NCBI GenBank assembly: GCA_003389325.1
Contig: QQVE01000027.1
Location: forward strand, 46,930 to 110,929
DNA from: Planctomycetota bacterium
GTDB taxonomy: Bacteria > Planctomycetota > Planctomycetia > Pirellulales > PALSA-1355
Direction of reading: 5' to 3'
Length of the DNA: 64,000 bases
The notes beneath the pieces are model-generated. The model saw nothing but the letters and a program-made list of their open reading frames with translations. It was not told the origin of the DNA and did not search any database. Both the position numbers and the translations under genes were made by a program. The number at the start of each line of letters is the position of its first letter. Position 1 is the stretch's first letter. Below are positions 8,336-17,108 of this stretch, piece by piece.

Positions 8336-9367
8336 CTAGCTCCCCTGGCGGTCGCGGTAGCGGGCGCTGACGCGCTGGAGCACGGCCCGCTCTTTGGCCG
8401 AGAGGCCCTCCATGCCCTTTTCGTGCAGGCGCACGAGAATGGCGTCGACCTGGCGCTCTTCTTCGCGCTCCATCGAGCGGCGCTTGCGACGGCGCTGCTC
8501 GCGCCGTTGCTCGATCCAACGTCGCACGGCGCCGACCGGCCGACGCTGCGGCTCCATCGTCCGCTCGAGGCTCGTATAACCCTGCGAGAAGTCGTAGCTG
8601 AAGAGATCCTCTTCCCAGTCGCTTTCTTCCTGCTTGGTCGCCTCGGCCCGGGCACTGGCCCAGATAAACACGGCGAACAGCGCCAGCGGCACCCAGGTCG
8701 GCAGCACGTCGGCGCTTTTGATGTCACTGACCAGCCAGGCCAGGATGCAGACGCCCACGGCGGTGAGCTTGGTCGTGCGCACCGCCACGAGGCTGGCGCT
8801 GCGGTAGTCGAGCGCCGGCACCAACAGTGCGCGCAGCACGCGAGCGCCGTCCAGCGGGAAGGCCGGCAGCAGGTTGACGATGAACAGCACCCAGTTGATC
8901 CAGAAGGCGAGCTTGAGCGTCACCGCCCACCAGGCGCCGGTGATCAGCCCCACCGGCTGCAAGGGACTGATCAGTTCCCAGACGTTCGCCCCGGTGGCAA
9001 ACAACAGCGGAAGCGTGATCAGCACGATCGCCAGGTTCACGATCGGGCCGGCAAGCGCGGTGAGCAACTCGGCCTGCGGCTCGCGGGGGAGCTCGGGATG
9101 CGCGAGACCTCCCAAGGGGCCGAGCACGACCGAATCGACACTGCCGCCGACGCGCAACGCGATCAGCGCGTGACCCGCTTCGTGGGCCGCGACGCTGGCC
9201 AGCAACACGGCCACCGCCAGCACGCCGTAGCCGATGGCTTCCTCGCCGGGATGGCTCGTGCTGAGAAACAACACGAACACGGCCACGGCCACGAACAAGG
9301 CGTGAAAGCCGAGGTGCATGCGGCGCAGTCGGGCCAAAAACAGGCTGAAGGGGGGCACATCACTCAT
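8336..9367 (-). CDS. Site-2 protease family (M50) membrane metalloprotease
   Basis: A 343-residue integral membrane protein. The zinc-binding motif HEAGH lies in the second hydrophobic segment (around residues 62-66) and the second motif NLLPAFPLDGAR supplies the distal Asp (around 167), both diagnostic of M50 intramembrane proteases. About six hydrophobic segments are visible up to residue 235. A charged cytosolic tail rich in Arg/Glu follows, ending in a helical VRLHEKGMEGLSAKERAVLQRV segment that is common on planctomycete rhomboid and M50 proteins. Such proteases cleave substrates within the membrane, often in regulated proteolysis; the substrate here is unknown. The gene is divergent from the Nudix gene. 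Confidence 0.9.
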   Translation of the reverse strand: MSDVPPFSLFLARLRRMHLGFHALFVAVAVFVLFLSTSHPGEEAIGYGVLAVAVLLASVAAHEAGHALIALRVGGSVDSVVLGPLGGLAHPELPREPQAELLTALAGPIVNLAIVLITLPLLFATGANVWELISPLQPVGLITGAWWAVTLKLAFWINWVLFIVNLLPAFPLDGARVLRALLVPALDYRSASLVAVRTTKLTAVGVCILAWLVSDIKSADVLPTWVPLALFAVFIWASARAEATKQEESDWEEDLFSYDFSQGYTSLERTMEPQRRPVGAVRRWIEQRREQRRRKRRSMEREEERQVDAILVRLHEKGMEGLSAKERAVLQRVSARYRDRQGS

Positions 9368-9408
9368 AGAAAAATCGCACCCGGCCGGACCAATGCGCCT
9401 GCGGCCGT

Positions 9409-9438
9409 TTGGACCAAAACGGCCTCCGTCGCTATCTT
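9409..9438 (+). promoter_or_regulatory. Sigma-70-type promoter of the Nudix gene
   Basis: TTGGAC (9409-9414) and TATCTT (9433-9438) are 18 bases apart, 55 bases before the Nudix ATG at 9493. Consensus match only. Confidence 0.4.
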
Positions 9439-9492
9439 AGCAGCCGCCGAAAGACGAATCAACGACGCCGCATTGGCGCAGAAAGCACCCCC

Positions 9493-10014
9493 ATGACCGA
9501 CGAACCCGAACTGCTGCTGACGGCGCGCCGGTTTCGCGTCGTCCGCCACCGCGAGATCGGCAACGACGGACGCGAGCACGTCAAAGAGACCGTCCAACAC
9601 CCCGGCGCCGTTACGATCCTCCCGATCCTCGACGACGGCCGGGTTTGCCTGATCCGCAACTGGCGCGTCGCGGTCGGCAAGACGCTGGTCGAGCTACCGG
9701 CCGGCACGCTCGAACCCGATGAAGACCCCGCCGCCAACGCCGCCCGGGAGCTGATCGAGGAGACCGGCTTTCGCGCTGCCAGCATCGAGCCGCTGCGCGA
9801 GTTCACGATGTCGCCGGGGATTCTGAACGAACGCATGCATTTGTATCTGGCCACGGGGCTGACGCCGGGGGAAACGGCACTGGAGGCCGGGGAGCGGATC
9901 GAGCCGCTGGTGGTTTCCTGGGAGGAAGCGATGGGCATGGTGGATGACGGCACGATCGAGGATGCCAAGACGCTGGTGGGATTGATGTATTACGATCGGG
10001 TGCGCGGGAAGTGA
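9493..10014 (+). CDS. Nudix hydrolase, ADP-ribose pyrophosphatase-like
   Basis: A 173-residue cytoplasmic hydrolase. A complete Nudix box is visible at about residues 77-99: G, five residues, E, seven residues, then RELIEETGF, supplying the metal-binding glutamates. The upstream LVELPAGTLEPDED and downstream SPGILNERMHLYLA segments are typical of ADP-ribose/ADP-sugar pyrophosphatases (NudF type). The likely reaction is ADP-ribose to AMP plus ribose 5-phosphate; the substrate within the superfamily is inferred. The ATG at 9493 is chosen because the upstream in-frame extension is Arg/Thr-rich and non-native. The gene is monocistronic. Confidence 0.9.
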   Translation: MTDEPELLLTARRFRVVRHREIGNDGREHVKETVQHPGAVTILPILDDGRVCLIRNWRVAVGKTLVELPAGTLEPDEDPAANAARELIEETGFRAASIEPLREFTMSPGILNERMHLYLATGLTPGETALEAGERIEPLVVSWEEAMGMVDDGTIEDAKTLVGLMYYDRVRGK

Positions 10015-10057
10015 CGAGTGGCGGCGCGGGAGATGTTAGGCGCGGAACACGTTTGGG

Positions 10058-10090
10058 GGGACGCGCCGTCGCCGGTGGCTCCGGCTAACG
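10058..10090 (+). repeat. Dispersed repeat, family D (copy 1)
   Basis: A 25-base block beginning GACGCGCCGTCGCC and ending GGTGGCTCCGG (10060-10084), followed by CTAA. It is repeated exactly, apart from one inserted G before CTAA, at 19055-19079 in the same orientation. It lies in the gap between the Nudix and pseudokinase genes. Confidence 0.75.
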
Positions 10091-10101
10091 GAGGGACGAC
10101 G

Positions 10102-12432
10102 CTAGCGGCGGGCGGAGGTGAGTGGGTGGGGATCGGCGCCGGGGGGATCGGGCGAGCGGAGCGGTACCTGCCAGCGGGTGACGCGCGATTCGGTCGGGGG
10201 ACCATCGGCCGGTCCGGCGAACGTTAACGCTCCGCGCACCAGGCCGGCGACTTCCAACTCGGCTTCGTCCAGCACCCAGGCACTCGAGCCGGGGGCGCGC
10301 CACACGACCACCGACGTCTCGGGCGGCATGATCGTGCCCTGCCCTCCCCAGGCGAACGCCGCGGCAAGCGTCTCGGGCCGCTCGGCTCCGCGCAGGACGA
10401 CCAGCCCGCCCTCGACGCTGCCGGCTAGCGCGCTGTCGTGGGCCGTGATCGTGATCCGGCCCGGCTTATCGCGCATGCGGCCGTAGCGGCATTCGAGCAC
10501 AGGGCTTTCGCCGCGCGTCGTGACCCGAGTGAGCACCAACGACACCGGTGCGTCGTCCGCCGGACAATCGTGCAGCCGCACCACCGGTCCGGCATCGCGG
10601 CATAGCGCGTTTTCGAGCCGCACGTTGCAACCACTCGCGCCGCGGCAGTCGACCACCGAAGCGACCGCGTCAAACACGCAATCGAAAAACGCCAGTTCGC
10701 CGGGCAGGCCGGCTGCCCCCTTGTTCGCGCCGGCCCACAACAACGCGTGCGGCGGCTGGGCGCTCTCGCTCGAAAACGAGCAGCCGCGGAACGCGACCGT
10801 TTGGGCTTCGACCACCAGCATCGCCGCCTGCGGCAGCGGACGGGTGCTGGTGCTCGGCGGTGCTTCCCAAATGAAGTCGATGCCTTCGAACGTGACCCCT
10901 TCGCGGTCGATCACCAGCCCGCGGCGCGGCACGCTGACCAGCGGGCGCCGTCCGGCGCGGCCACGCACGCGCACGTGGGGCCGCAGATCGAGCTGCTCGA
11001 CGTGCAGCACCCGGCCGGCCGGCAGCACGATGTCGCGCGATGCCGAAGTTGTGGGCGCGACGGCCGCTGCCGGCTGCACTTCGGGATCGGCGACCGGGGC
11101 ACTTGGCGTCGGCAAAGGCCCGGTCGGCAAGAGTGTTTCCGGTATGTCCGGCAGCTTCTCCGCCGCTGGAGGTTCCAGTTCGGACGGCTTGTCGGGCGGA
11201 GCGCTACTCGTCGGAGCGGCGGCCACTTCGGTGCTCGACCAACGGCCGACGATCCAGGGAGCCAGCGCGATGCCGACCAGGATGACGGCCGTGGCGGCCG
11301 CCACGGCGACGCGCGCAGCAAGGCCCGCCGGTTTGCGCGAGGCTCCACCGCGCGGCACGAGTTGCCAACTCGATTGCGGACGCCGCACCAGTTGTGCCAG
11401 CAGCGCCGCCCCGCCGCGCGTCGTCGGGCCCAGCATTGCACCCACTTCGGCGAACGACTGCGGGCGCGAAGCGGGATCGCGAGCCAGGCAGGCTTCGATC
11501 GCCGCGGCCAGCGCGTCGGGCACTTCGGGGGCCAGCAAGCGCACGTCGAGCGGTCGGGCCGCGTGCACGGCCTTCAGCTTGGACAGGCTGTTGCCGCCGG
11601 GAAACGGCGCGCGGCCCGTCAACAGGTGCGTCCACAGGCAGCCGCAGGCATAGAGATCGCTGGCGGTCGTGGGCGGGGAACCCGCGGCGATGCGTTCCGG
11701 CGCCAGGTAGTCGTACGCCTCGACGTGCAGCTCGCCGAAGCTGTAGCCCTCGTGCGGACGCACCGCGCCCCGCAGTCCGGCAGCACCCAAGGTCACGTGG
11801 CCGGAGGCTTGCAGAAACAGTTCGCCTGCGCCCAGGTCACCGTGTACGAGGCCATTCGCCTCGAGGACGGACAACATGGCCGTCATCTCGCGTGCCGCGT
11901 GCAGCACGGCTCGCGGGGGCAAGCGTCCGTTTTCAACCATCCAGTCGGCGGCGCGCGTGCCCTCGATCGGTGCGGTGGCGGCCCAGATGAGCTTGCCGCG
12001 CACGCCGCAGTCCTCGACCAGCGCGAGTCCGGTGCCTGCCAGCGGCGCGGATTGAGCCACCAGCCCAGCCAGCGCCTCGGCCGGCGCATCAGCAGCGGTC
12101 TGGTTTGCGCGCACCACGTAGAGCCGCACCTGCCGGCCGGTCTGAGCGTGCCGGGCGGCGTAGCAGTCGGCGTAGTAGGCTCCGGCCAGCGGGCGAACGA
12201 CCACATACGGGCCGACCAGCAAGGCCTCGCCGCGGCCGGCGTTGATTTCCGCCGCCTGATAAGGCGAGAGCACGCGCATCTGCGCCAGTGCGTCGACCCA
12301 CACCGATTCGAAGTCGGGCAGATCGCCGGCCAACCGCGCGGCACGCGGAGCCGCCGAGGCGAGTTGCTCGGGCGTGGCCAGCTTGAGCCGCACGAAAAGT
12401 GCCGTCAGGTTGGGCGGAGGCTCAAACCGCAT
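10102..12432 (-). CDS. Membrane-anchored pseudokinase with C-terminal beta-helix-like domain
   Basis: The 776-residue protein has a Ser/Thr-kinase fold at about 72-340, one transmembrane helix (about 371-393) and a long extracytoplasmic part that resembles a right-handed beta-helix (repeated V-x-F-x-G-x-x-F turns at about 510-640). The kinase region keeps the C-lobe scaffold: APE (244-246, YLAPERI) and DLYACGCLWTHLLTGRAPF. It lacks the catalytic set. The VAIK lysine position is Tyr105 (VRLYVV), the catalytic loop reads HGDLGAGEL with Glu204 in place of the Mg-binding Asn, and the DFG motif is replaced by GAAG near 217. It is therefore probably catalytically dead and acts as a scaffold or sensor. 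The N-terminal LSPYQAAEI segment is typical of planctomycete kinases. Neighbours give no clue to a partner. Confidence 0.82.
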   Translation of the reverse strand: MRFEPPPNLTALFVRLKLATPEQLASAAPRAARLAGDLPDFESVWVDALAQMRVLSPYQAAEINAGRGEALLVGPYVVVRPLAGAYYADCYAARHAQTGRQVRLYVVRANQTAADAPAEALAGLVAQSAPLAGTGLALVEDCGVRGKLIWAATAPIEGTRAADWMVENGRLPPRAVLHAAREMTAMLSVLEANGLVHGDLGAGELFLQASGHVTLGAAGLRGAVRPHEGYSFGELHVEAYDYLAPERIAAGSPPTTASDLYACGCLWTHLLTGRAPFPGGNSLSKLKAVHAARPLDVRLLAPEVPDALAAAIEACLARDPASRPQSFAEVGAMLGPTTRGGAALLAQLVRRPQSSWQLVPRGGASRKPAGLAARVAVAAATAVILVGIALAPWIVGRWSSTEVAAAPTSSAPPDKPSELEPPAAEKLPDIPETLLPTGPLPTPSAPVADPEVQPAAAVAPTTSASRDIVLPAGRVLHVEQLDLRPHVRVRGRAGRRPLVSVPRRGLVIDREGVTFEGIDFIWEAPPSTSTRPLPQAAMLVVEAQTVAFRGCSFSSESAQPPHALLWAGANKGAAGLPGELAFFDCVFDAVASVVDCRGASGCNVRLENALCRDAGPVVRLHDCPADDAPVSLVLTRVTTRGESPVLECRYGRMRDKPGRITITAHDSALAGSVEGGLVVLRGAERPETLAAAFAWGGQGTIMPPETSVVVWRAPGSSAWVLDEAELEVAGLVRGALTFAGPADGPPTESRVTRWQVPLRSPDPPGADPHPLTSARR

Positions 12433-12543
12433 GCGTTACCGCGCGAGTGCAACACGTTGCCGATAGGCGCGAAGAAAGCGGCGCGCCCCCGAGTGCCGTT
12501 TAGCTATCAGAACGCGCGCGGGCCGGCAAGAGCAGCGAGGTTG

Positions 12544-13563
12544 CTAGCTGGGCTGGGCGCGAAGCGGATTGCGGTACAGCACGTCGGCCAGCCAATCGGG
12601 ACCACGCGGCTCGTCGCGGGGGCGCTCGAAATGCCACTCGGGGTGCGTGGGCACCAGTGCGTCGTCGTAGGGCCAGGCGTGAAACGGCTGGTAGCCCAAC
12701 GCCGCGGCGAGCTTGCTCGAGTCGAGCGTCACGTTGCCGGCACGCGGCGGCACCGGCCCGGCGTCGATCCGCGGGCAACCCACCAGGTGCCGCGGGTCGT
12801 AGCCGCCGACGCGGTTGATGATCTGCGCGATGTGGTACAGGCTCAGTTGCCGCGGACCGCCGGCGTGGTACAGGCCCGCCAGCCGGCTGGCCAGCACGGC
12901 TTCGCAGAGCCGATTGAGGCAATCGGTGTAGGTGGGCGTGCGCACTTCGTCGAAGTAGAGCGTGGCCGGCTTCGACTTCTTGAACCGCGACTGGATCCAA
13001 TCGATCGCGCCGGCGTGGCCGTTGAAGCTGATGCCCATGGGCAGGCTGATCCGCAGGGTGCAGGCTTGCGGAAGGCGCTCGACGAGAAGCTGCTCGGCGG
13101 CGACCATCGTCTTGCCGTAGACCGTCACCGGGTCGGTGGGATCGTCCTCGACGTGGTTGCCACCGCCGGTGCCGGAGAACACCAGGTCGATCGACAGGTG
13201 CACGAGCCGCGCGCCGTATTGCTCGACCACGCCGATCAGGTTGCGCACGCCCTCGACGTTGATCCGCCAGGCCAGCGGCGGGTCGAGCTCGCAAGCCCGC
13301 AGCGCGCAGTTGCCGGCACAGTCGAGCACGGCGGCAAAACGATGCTCGTCGAACAGCCGGGCCAGGCCTTCACGATCCTCGGCGTTACAGGCCACGATGC
13401 CGGGGCCGTCCAAGCGCCAGTTGTCGCGCTGGCGAATGCCGATCACCTGGCCGGGATACTTCGCCTGGAAGTAGGAGAGCGCGTTGTAGCCGGCCACGCC
13501 GGCCACGCCGGTGATCAGCAGCGGCAGCGGAACACGGTTGTCGTCAAACGCCGAGCGAAACAT
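12544..13563 (-). CDS. RmlD-like NAD(P)-dependent sugar-nucleotide reductase (extended SDR)
   Basis: A 339-residue extended short-chain dehydrogenase with a Rossmann N-terminus (LLITGVAGVAGYNAL, glycine pattern GxxGxxG). It follows the dTDP-4-dehydrorhamnose reductase layout: DCAGNCALRACELDPPLAWRINVEGVRNL, then HLSIDLVFSG, then a C-terminal substrate lobe. The catalytic Tyr149 is present in VYGKTMVAAE, but the position four residues later that is normally Lys is Met153. A neighbouring Lys151 might substitute. I start at the ATG at 13563; the upstream in-frame extension has no SDR features. It could act in deoxysugar or nucleoside-sugar metabolism, but the enzyme activity is uncertain because of the substitution. 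No rml genes are adjacent. Confidence 0.75.
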   Translation of the reverse strand: MFRSAFDDNRVPLPLLITGVAGVAGYNALSYFQAKYPGQVIGIRQRDNWRLDGPGIVACNAEDREGLARLFDEHRFAAVLDCAGNCALRACELDPPLAWRINVEGVRNLIGVVEQYGARLVHLSIDLVFSGTGGGNHVEDDPTDPVTVYGKTMVAAEQLLVERLPQACTLRISLPMGISFNGHAGAIDWIQSRFKKSKPATLYFDEVRTPTYTDCLNRLCEAVLASRLAGLYHAGGPRQLSLYHIAQIINRVGGYDPRHLVGCPRIDAGPVPPRAGNVTLDSSKLAAALGYQPFHAWPYDDALVPTHPEWHFERPRDEPRGPDWLADVLYRNPLRAQPS

Positions 13564-13852
13564 GAGCCACGAGCCGTACGAGCTAGCGAAATTCGAACGA
13601 AGAACCAATTCTAGCAACGGAGCCCAGGGGCCGTAACCGGCGTGCGCATCGCGGGGCCAAGGCACGAACAGCCTTGCTCATCTCGCTTGACCGTCGCACT
13701 TTAGCCGCCTTAGACTGGCCCCGCTCGGCCGGTGATCGCGACGGGGTGTGTAACATTCCGCGAATTGCTGCGCTTGCGCAGGGTAGCGGCCCAGCGCGCC
13801 CCAAGCGGCGGCCGCCGACCAACCTGACTTTCCGCCCCACGGGAGATGCACG

Positions 13853-15286
13853 ATGAGCGAGGGCACGACCACCACCCGCGGCAGTTTTGCCAGCAACTTC
13901 GGCTTCATGATGGCCGCGGTGGGCAGCGCCGTCGGGCTGGGCAACATCTGGAAATTCCCCTACATCACCGGCGAATACGGCGGCGGGGCGTTCGTGTTGG
14001 TGTACCTGGTGTGCATCACGATGGTCGGGCTGCCGCTGATGTATGCCGAGTTGATCATCGGCCGCCGCGGCGGTAGCGACATCCTGGGGGCGCTTCGCAA
14101 ACTGACCCAGAGCAAGGGTGCGCTGGGCACCGCTTTCAGTTACCTCACCGGGCTGATGGCCGTGTTGTCGGCCTTTCTGATGCTGGCCTTTTATTCCGTT
14201 GTGGCCGGCTGGGCCGTCTATTTCTTTCTGCTTTCGGTGGGGCTGATTCCCGCGGTCGAGTTCGGCAATGCCACCGTGTTCGACGAACTGGCCGCCAACG
14301 CCCGCACGTCGGCCATCTGCCACACGGTGTTCATGCTGATGACGATCGGCGTCGTGACGCTCGGCGTGCATCGCGGCATCGAGTTTCTCTGCAAGACGCT
14401 GATGCCGCTGCTGTTCGTGATTCTCACGGCCATGCTCGGCTACGTGGCCTACACCGGCGGGCTCGATCAGTCGCTGTCGTTTCTGTTCCGGCCCGACTTC
14501 AGCAAGCTGACCTCCTCGGCCGTGCTCGAAGCCCTGGGGCACGCGTTCTTCACGCTCTCGCTCGGCATGGGGGCGATGGTCACCTACGGGTCGTACCTCA
14601 AGGAAGAAGGCCGCGTCATTCGCGACAGCGTGGCGATTGCGGCGCTCGATACGATCGTGGCCTTGCTGGCCGGCACCGTGATCTTCGCCGTGGTGTTTCA
14701 GGGCGACCTCGAACCTTCGGCCGGGCCGGGACTGCTGTTTCAGACGTTGCCCGAGCTGTTCGTGAACATGCCGGGCGGTCGCTTCGTGGCCTGCGTGTTC
14801 TTCGGCCTGGTGGTGTTCGCGGCCTGGAGCTCAGCCATTTCGCTGCTGGAAGTCGTGGTGGCCTACTTCGTCGACGAATGGAAGTGGCCGCGATTTGTTG
14901 CGGCCGGCGGCATCGGAGCCGGTATTTGGGCGCTGGGTCTGGCATGTGCCATGGGCGTGATGATGACCCAGGACACGACGCTGCAAGACGGGCTCGACGA
15001 CATCGTGTCGCGCTACATGCTGCCCATCGGCGGGTTGCTGATCGCCATTGCGGCCGGTTGGCTGGTGCTGCCCGAGGACGGATTGAGCGGCTTTCGCCAC
15101 ATGGTCAAAGGTGGCGCCGTATTCGGGGGCATCTGGCAGTTTCTGATTCGTTTCGTCACGCCGATCATGGTGACGATCGTGCTGCTGTGGCAGATGGGGC
15201 TGTTCGATGCCTGGCTCAAAGGCGAAACGCCCGCGCCGCCCGCGGAAAAAGGCGAGTTGGCGGCCCCGAAGGAGCCGGCCGGGTGA
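13853..15286 (+). CDS. Sodium-dependent transporter of the neurotransmitter:sodium symporter (LeuT) family
   Basis: A 477-residue polytopic membrane protein with about 11-12 hydrophobic segments. The N-terminal signature GSAVGLGNIWKFPY (about 23-36) forms the unwound TM1 Na+/substrate site in LeuT-type transporters, followed by GGGAFVLVYL and GLPLMYAELIIGRRGG. The Ser/Gly-rich TM6-like FFTLSLGMGAMVTYGSYL is also present. The family couples Na+ entry to uptake of amino acids or related amines across the inner membrane; the substrate is not predictable here. The start ATG follows GGGAG by seven bases. The gene stands alone, upstream of tRNA-Pro. Confidence 0.93.
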   Translation: MSEGTTTTRGSFASNFGFMMAAVGSAVGLGNIWKFPYITGEYGGGAFVLVYLVCITMVGLPLMYAELIIGRRGGSDILGALRKLTQSKGALGTAFSYLTGLMAVLSAFLMLAFYSVVAGWAVYFFLLSVGLIPAVEFGNATVFDELAANARTSAICHTVFMLMTIGVVTLGVHRGIEFLCKTLMPLLFVILTAMLGYVAYTGGLDQSLSFLFRPDFSKLTSSAVLEALGHAFFTLSLGMGAMVTYGSYLKEEGRVIRDSVAIAALDTIVALLAGTVIFAVVFQGDLEPSAGPGLLFQTLPELFVNMPGGRFVACVFFGLVVFAAWSSAISLLEVVVAYFVDEWKWPRFVAAGGIGAGIWALGLACAMGVMMTQDTTLQDGLDDIVSRYMLPIGGLLIAIAAGWLVLPEDGLSGFRHMVKGGAVFGGIWQFLIRFVTPIMVTIVLLWQMGLFDAWLKGETPAPPAEKGELAAPKEPAG

Positions 15287-15379
15287 CGCAGTTGCCCGGC
15301 ATCGGGGGCGGTGCTACGATACCCGAGCGACCGGCCGCCCGAACGCAAGTGGGCGGCCGATTGTCCATAATGGCTGTAT

Positions 15380-15456
<77 letters not shown>

Positions 15457-15562
15457 TTTTTCGTGGCGGCCGCGGCAAAGTTCTTTGTTCGCCGGCGAGC
15501 CGAGTGAACGACACGCTGGCGGCCGTGGCGCACATGAAGTTCTCCCCTGCCCCACCCACCTG

Positions 15563-16951
15563 ATGACCGACCCTCCCAGCGGCAATCCTCAGAACGCCTA
15601 CCTTCAGGAAGCCGCCGGGGCCGCGCCGCAGAGCGCGCAGCGGCGGTTTCTCGAGGCCGAGGGGCTGCGGCCGATGACGCTGTTCCTGTGGGCCGCCTTG
15701 CTGGGCAGCCTGGTGGGACTGGTGGGCGGCGTGTTTCAGTTGACGCTGACCTCGATCACCGATTGGACCGAGAACCTCGCGGCCTCGTTCGCCGGCGGAC
15801 CCGTGCTGTGGTGGCTGATTCCCACCGCGTTTTCGGCGGTGGTCGTCTATGCGTCGTTTCTGCTGGTACGCCACGTGGCGCCGGAAACCTCGGGCAGCGG
15901 CGTGCAGGAAATCGAGGGCGGATTGGACGATCTGCGACCGCTCCGCTGGCGGCGCGTGCTGCCGGTGAAGTTCGTCGCGGGCTTGTTGTCGCTCAGCGGC
16001 CGCATGGTGCTGGGCCGCGAAGGACCCACGATCCAGATGGGCGGCAACCTCGGCAAGATGTTCGGCGATTTGTTCAAGCTCTCCAACGTCGACGTGCACA
16101 CGCTGATCGCCGCCGGCGCAGGCGCCGGGCTCTCGGCCGCGTTCAACGCGCCGCTGGCGGGCATCCTGTTCGTCGTCGAAGAGATGCGGCCGCAGTTCAA
16201 GTACAACTTTCTTTCGGTGCACTCGGTGCTGATCGCTTCGGTGATGTCCGACATCGTGCTGCGGGCGCTGATGGGGCAATTGCCCGACATCGAGATGCCG
16301 ATTCTCGAGCCGCCGCCGCTTGCGAGCTTGTGGCTGTTCCCCATCTTGGGCGTGTTTTTCGGCGTGTTCGGGGTGGTGTTCAACAAGCTGCTGGTGTTCA
16401 CCCTCGACTTCTTCGCCAGCCTGCAGGGTTGGGCCTACTCGCTCACCGGCCTGATCGTCGGCGCCGGCGTAGGACTGCTGGGGGCGCTGCGGCCCGAGGT
16501 CGTGGGCGGCGGCTACGAAGTGATTCCCTTGGCACTGAGCGAATCGATTCCGATCGGCATGATGCTGGGACTGTTCATCGCCCGATTCGGCTCCACGATG
16601 CTCAGCTACGGCTCGGGAGCGCCCGGCGGGATCTTCGCGCCGATGTTGGCGTTGGCCACCGTGTTCGGCATGTGGTCGGGGCACTACGCGCACGATTGGT
16701 TCCCGGACTGGGTGGCGCATCCGCAGATCTTCGCCGTGGCCGGGATGGGCGCGCTGTTTTCGGCGACGGTACGCGCGCCGTTGACGGGCATCGCGCTGAC
16801 GATCGAGATGACCGGCAACTACGAGTTGATCCTGCCGCTGATTCTGACCTGCATGGTGGCGGCGATCGTCGCGCAAGGATTGGGCGGACGCCCGATTTAC
16901 ACCGTGCTGCTGGAGCGGACGCTGAAGCGGGCCGAGGTGCAGGACGCGTGA
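15563..16951 (+). CDS. clcA: ClC-family H+/Cl- exchange transporter
   Basis: A 462-residue polytopic membrane protein close to E. coli ClcA in layout. Visible motifs are GSGVQEIEGG (Cl- filter), GREGPTIQMGGN with the external gating Glu, FNAPLAGILFVVEEMRPQFK with the internal proton-transfer Glu, GGIFAPMLALA, and C-terminal GRPIYTVLLER with the pore Tyr. Because both glutamates are present, exchange of chloride for protons is more likely than simple channel activity. The first filter motif has Gln where GSGIP usually has Pro. No C-terminal CBS domains are present. The ATG at 15563 is preferred over longer in-frame starts that overlap the tRNA trailer. It may act in acid or osmotic response. 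Confidence 0.92.
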   Translation: MTDPPSGNPQNAYLQEAAGAAPQSAQRRFLEAEGLRPMTLFLWAALLGSLVGLVGGVFQLTLTSITDWTENLAASFAGGPVLWWLIPTAFSAVVVYASFLLVRHVAPETSGSGVQEIEGGLDDLRPLRWRRVLPVKFVAGLLSLSGRMVLGREGPTIQMGGNLGKMFGDLFKLSNVDVHTLIAAGAGAGLSAAFNAPLAGILFVVEEMRPQFKYNFLSVHSVLIASVMSDIVLRALMGQLPDIEMPILEPPPLASLWLFPILGVFFGVFGVVFNKLLVFTLDFFASLQGWAYSLTGLIVGAGVGLLGALRPEVVGGGYEVIPLALSESIPIGMMLGLFIARFGSTMLSYGSGAPGGIFAPMLALATVFGMWSGHYAHDWFPDWVAHPQIFAVAGMGALFSATVRAPLTGIALTIEMTGNYELILPLILTCMVAAIVAQGLGGRPIYTVLLERTLKRAEVQDA

Positions 16952-16969
16952 GAGTGGAGGCGGCGCGGG

Positions 16970-17082
16970 TAAGCCACCCCCTCCCCGACACTCCCCACAA
17001 GGGGGAGGTAGAAAACGATAGTTCGGGGCGCCAATATTCCGCCCCCCCCCCTTGTGGGAGGGTCGGGGAGGGGGGAGCCTTA
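16970..17082. repeat. Palindromic repeat, family B (CCCCTCCCCGAC type)
   Basis: An imperfect inverted repeat. The left arm, from TAAGCCACCCCCTCC, runs into ACAAGGGGGAGG, and the right arm runs from CCTTGTGGGAGGG to GGGGGGAGCCTTA. About 35 bases per arm pair around a 40-base AT-richer loop. It fills the gap between the convergent clcA and parB genes and could terminate both. Confidence 0.8.
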
Positions 17083-17108
17083 CAGCAAGAGCATGCTTGC
17101 TTTGCAGT

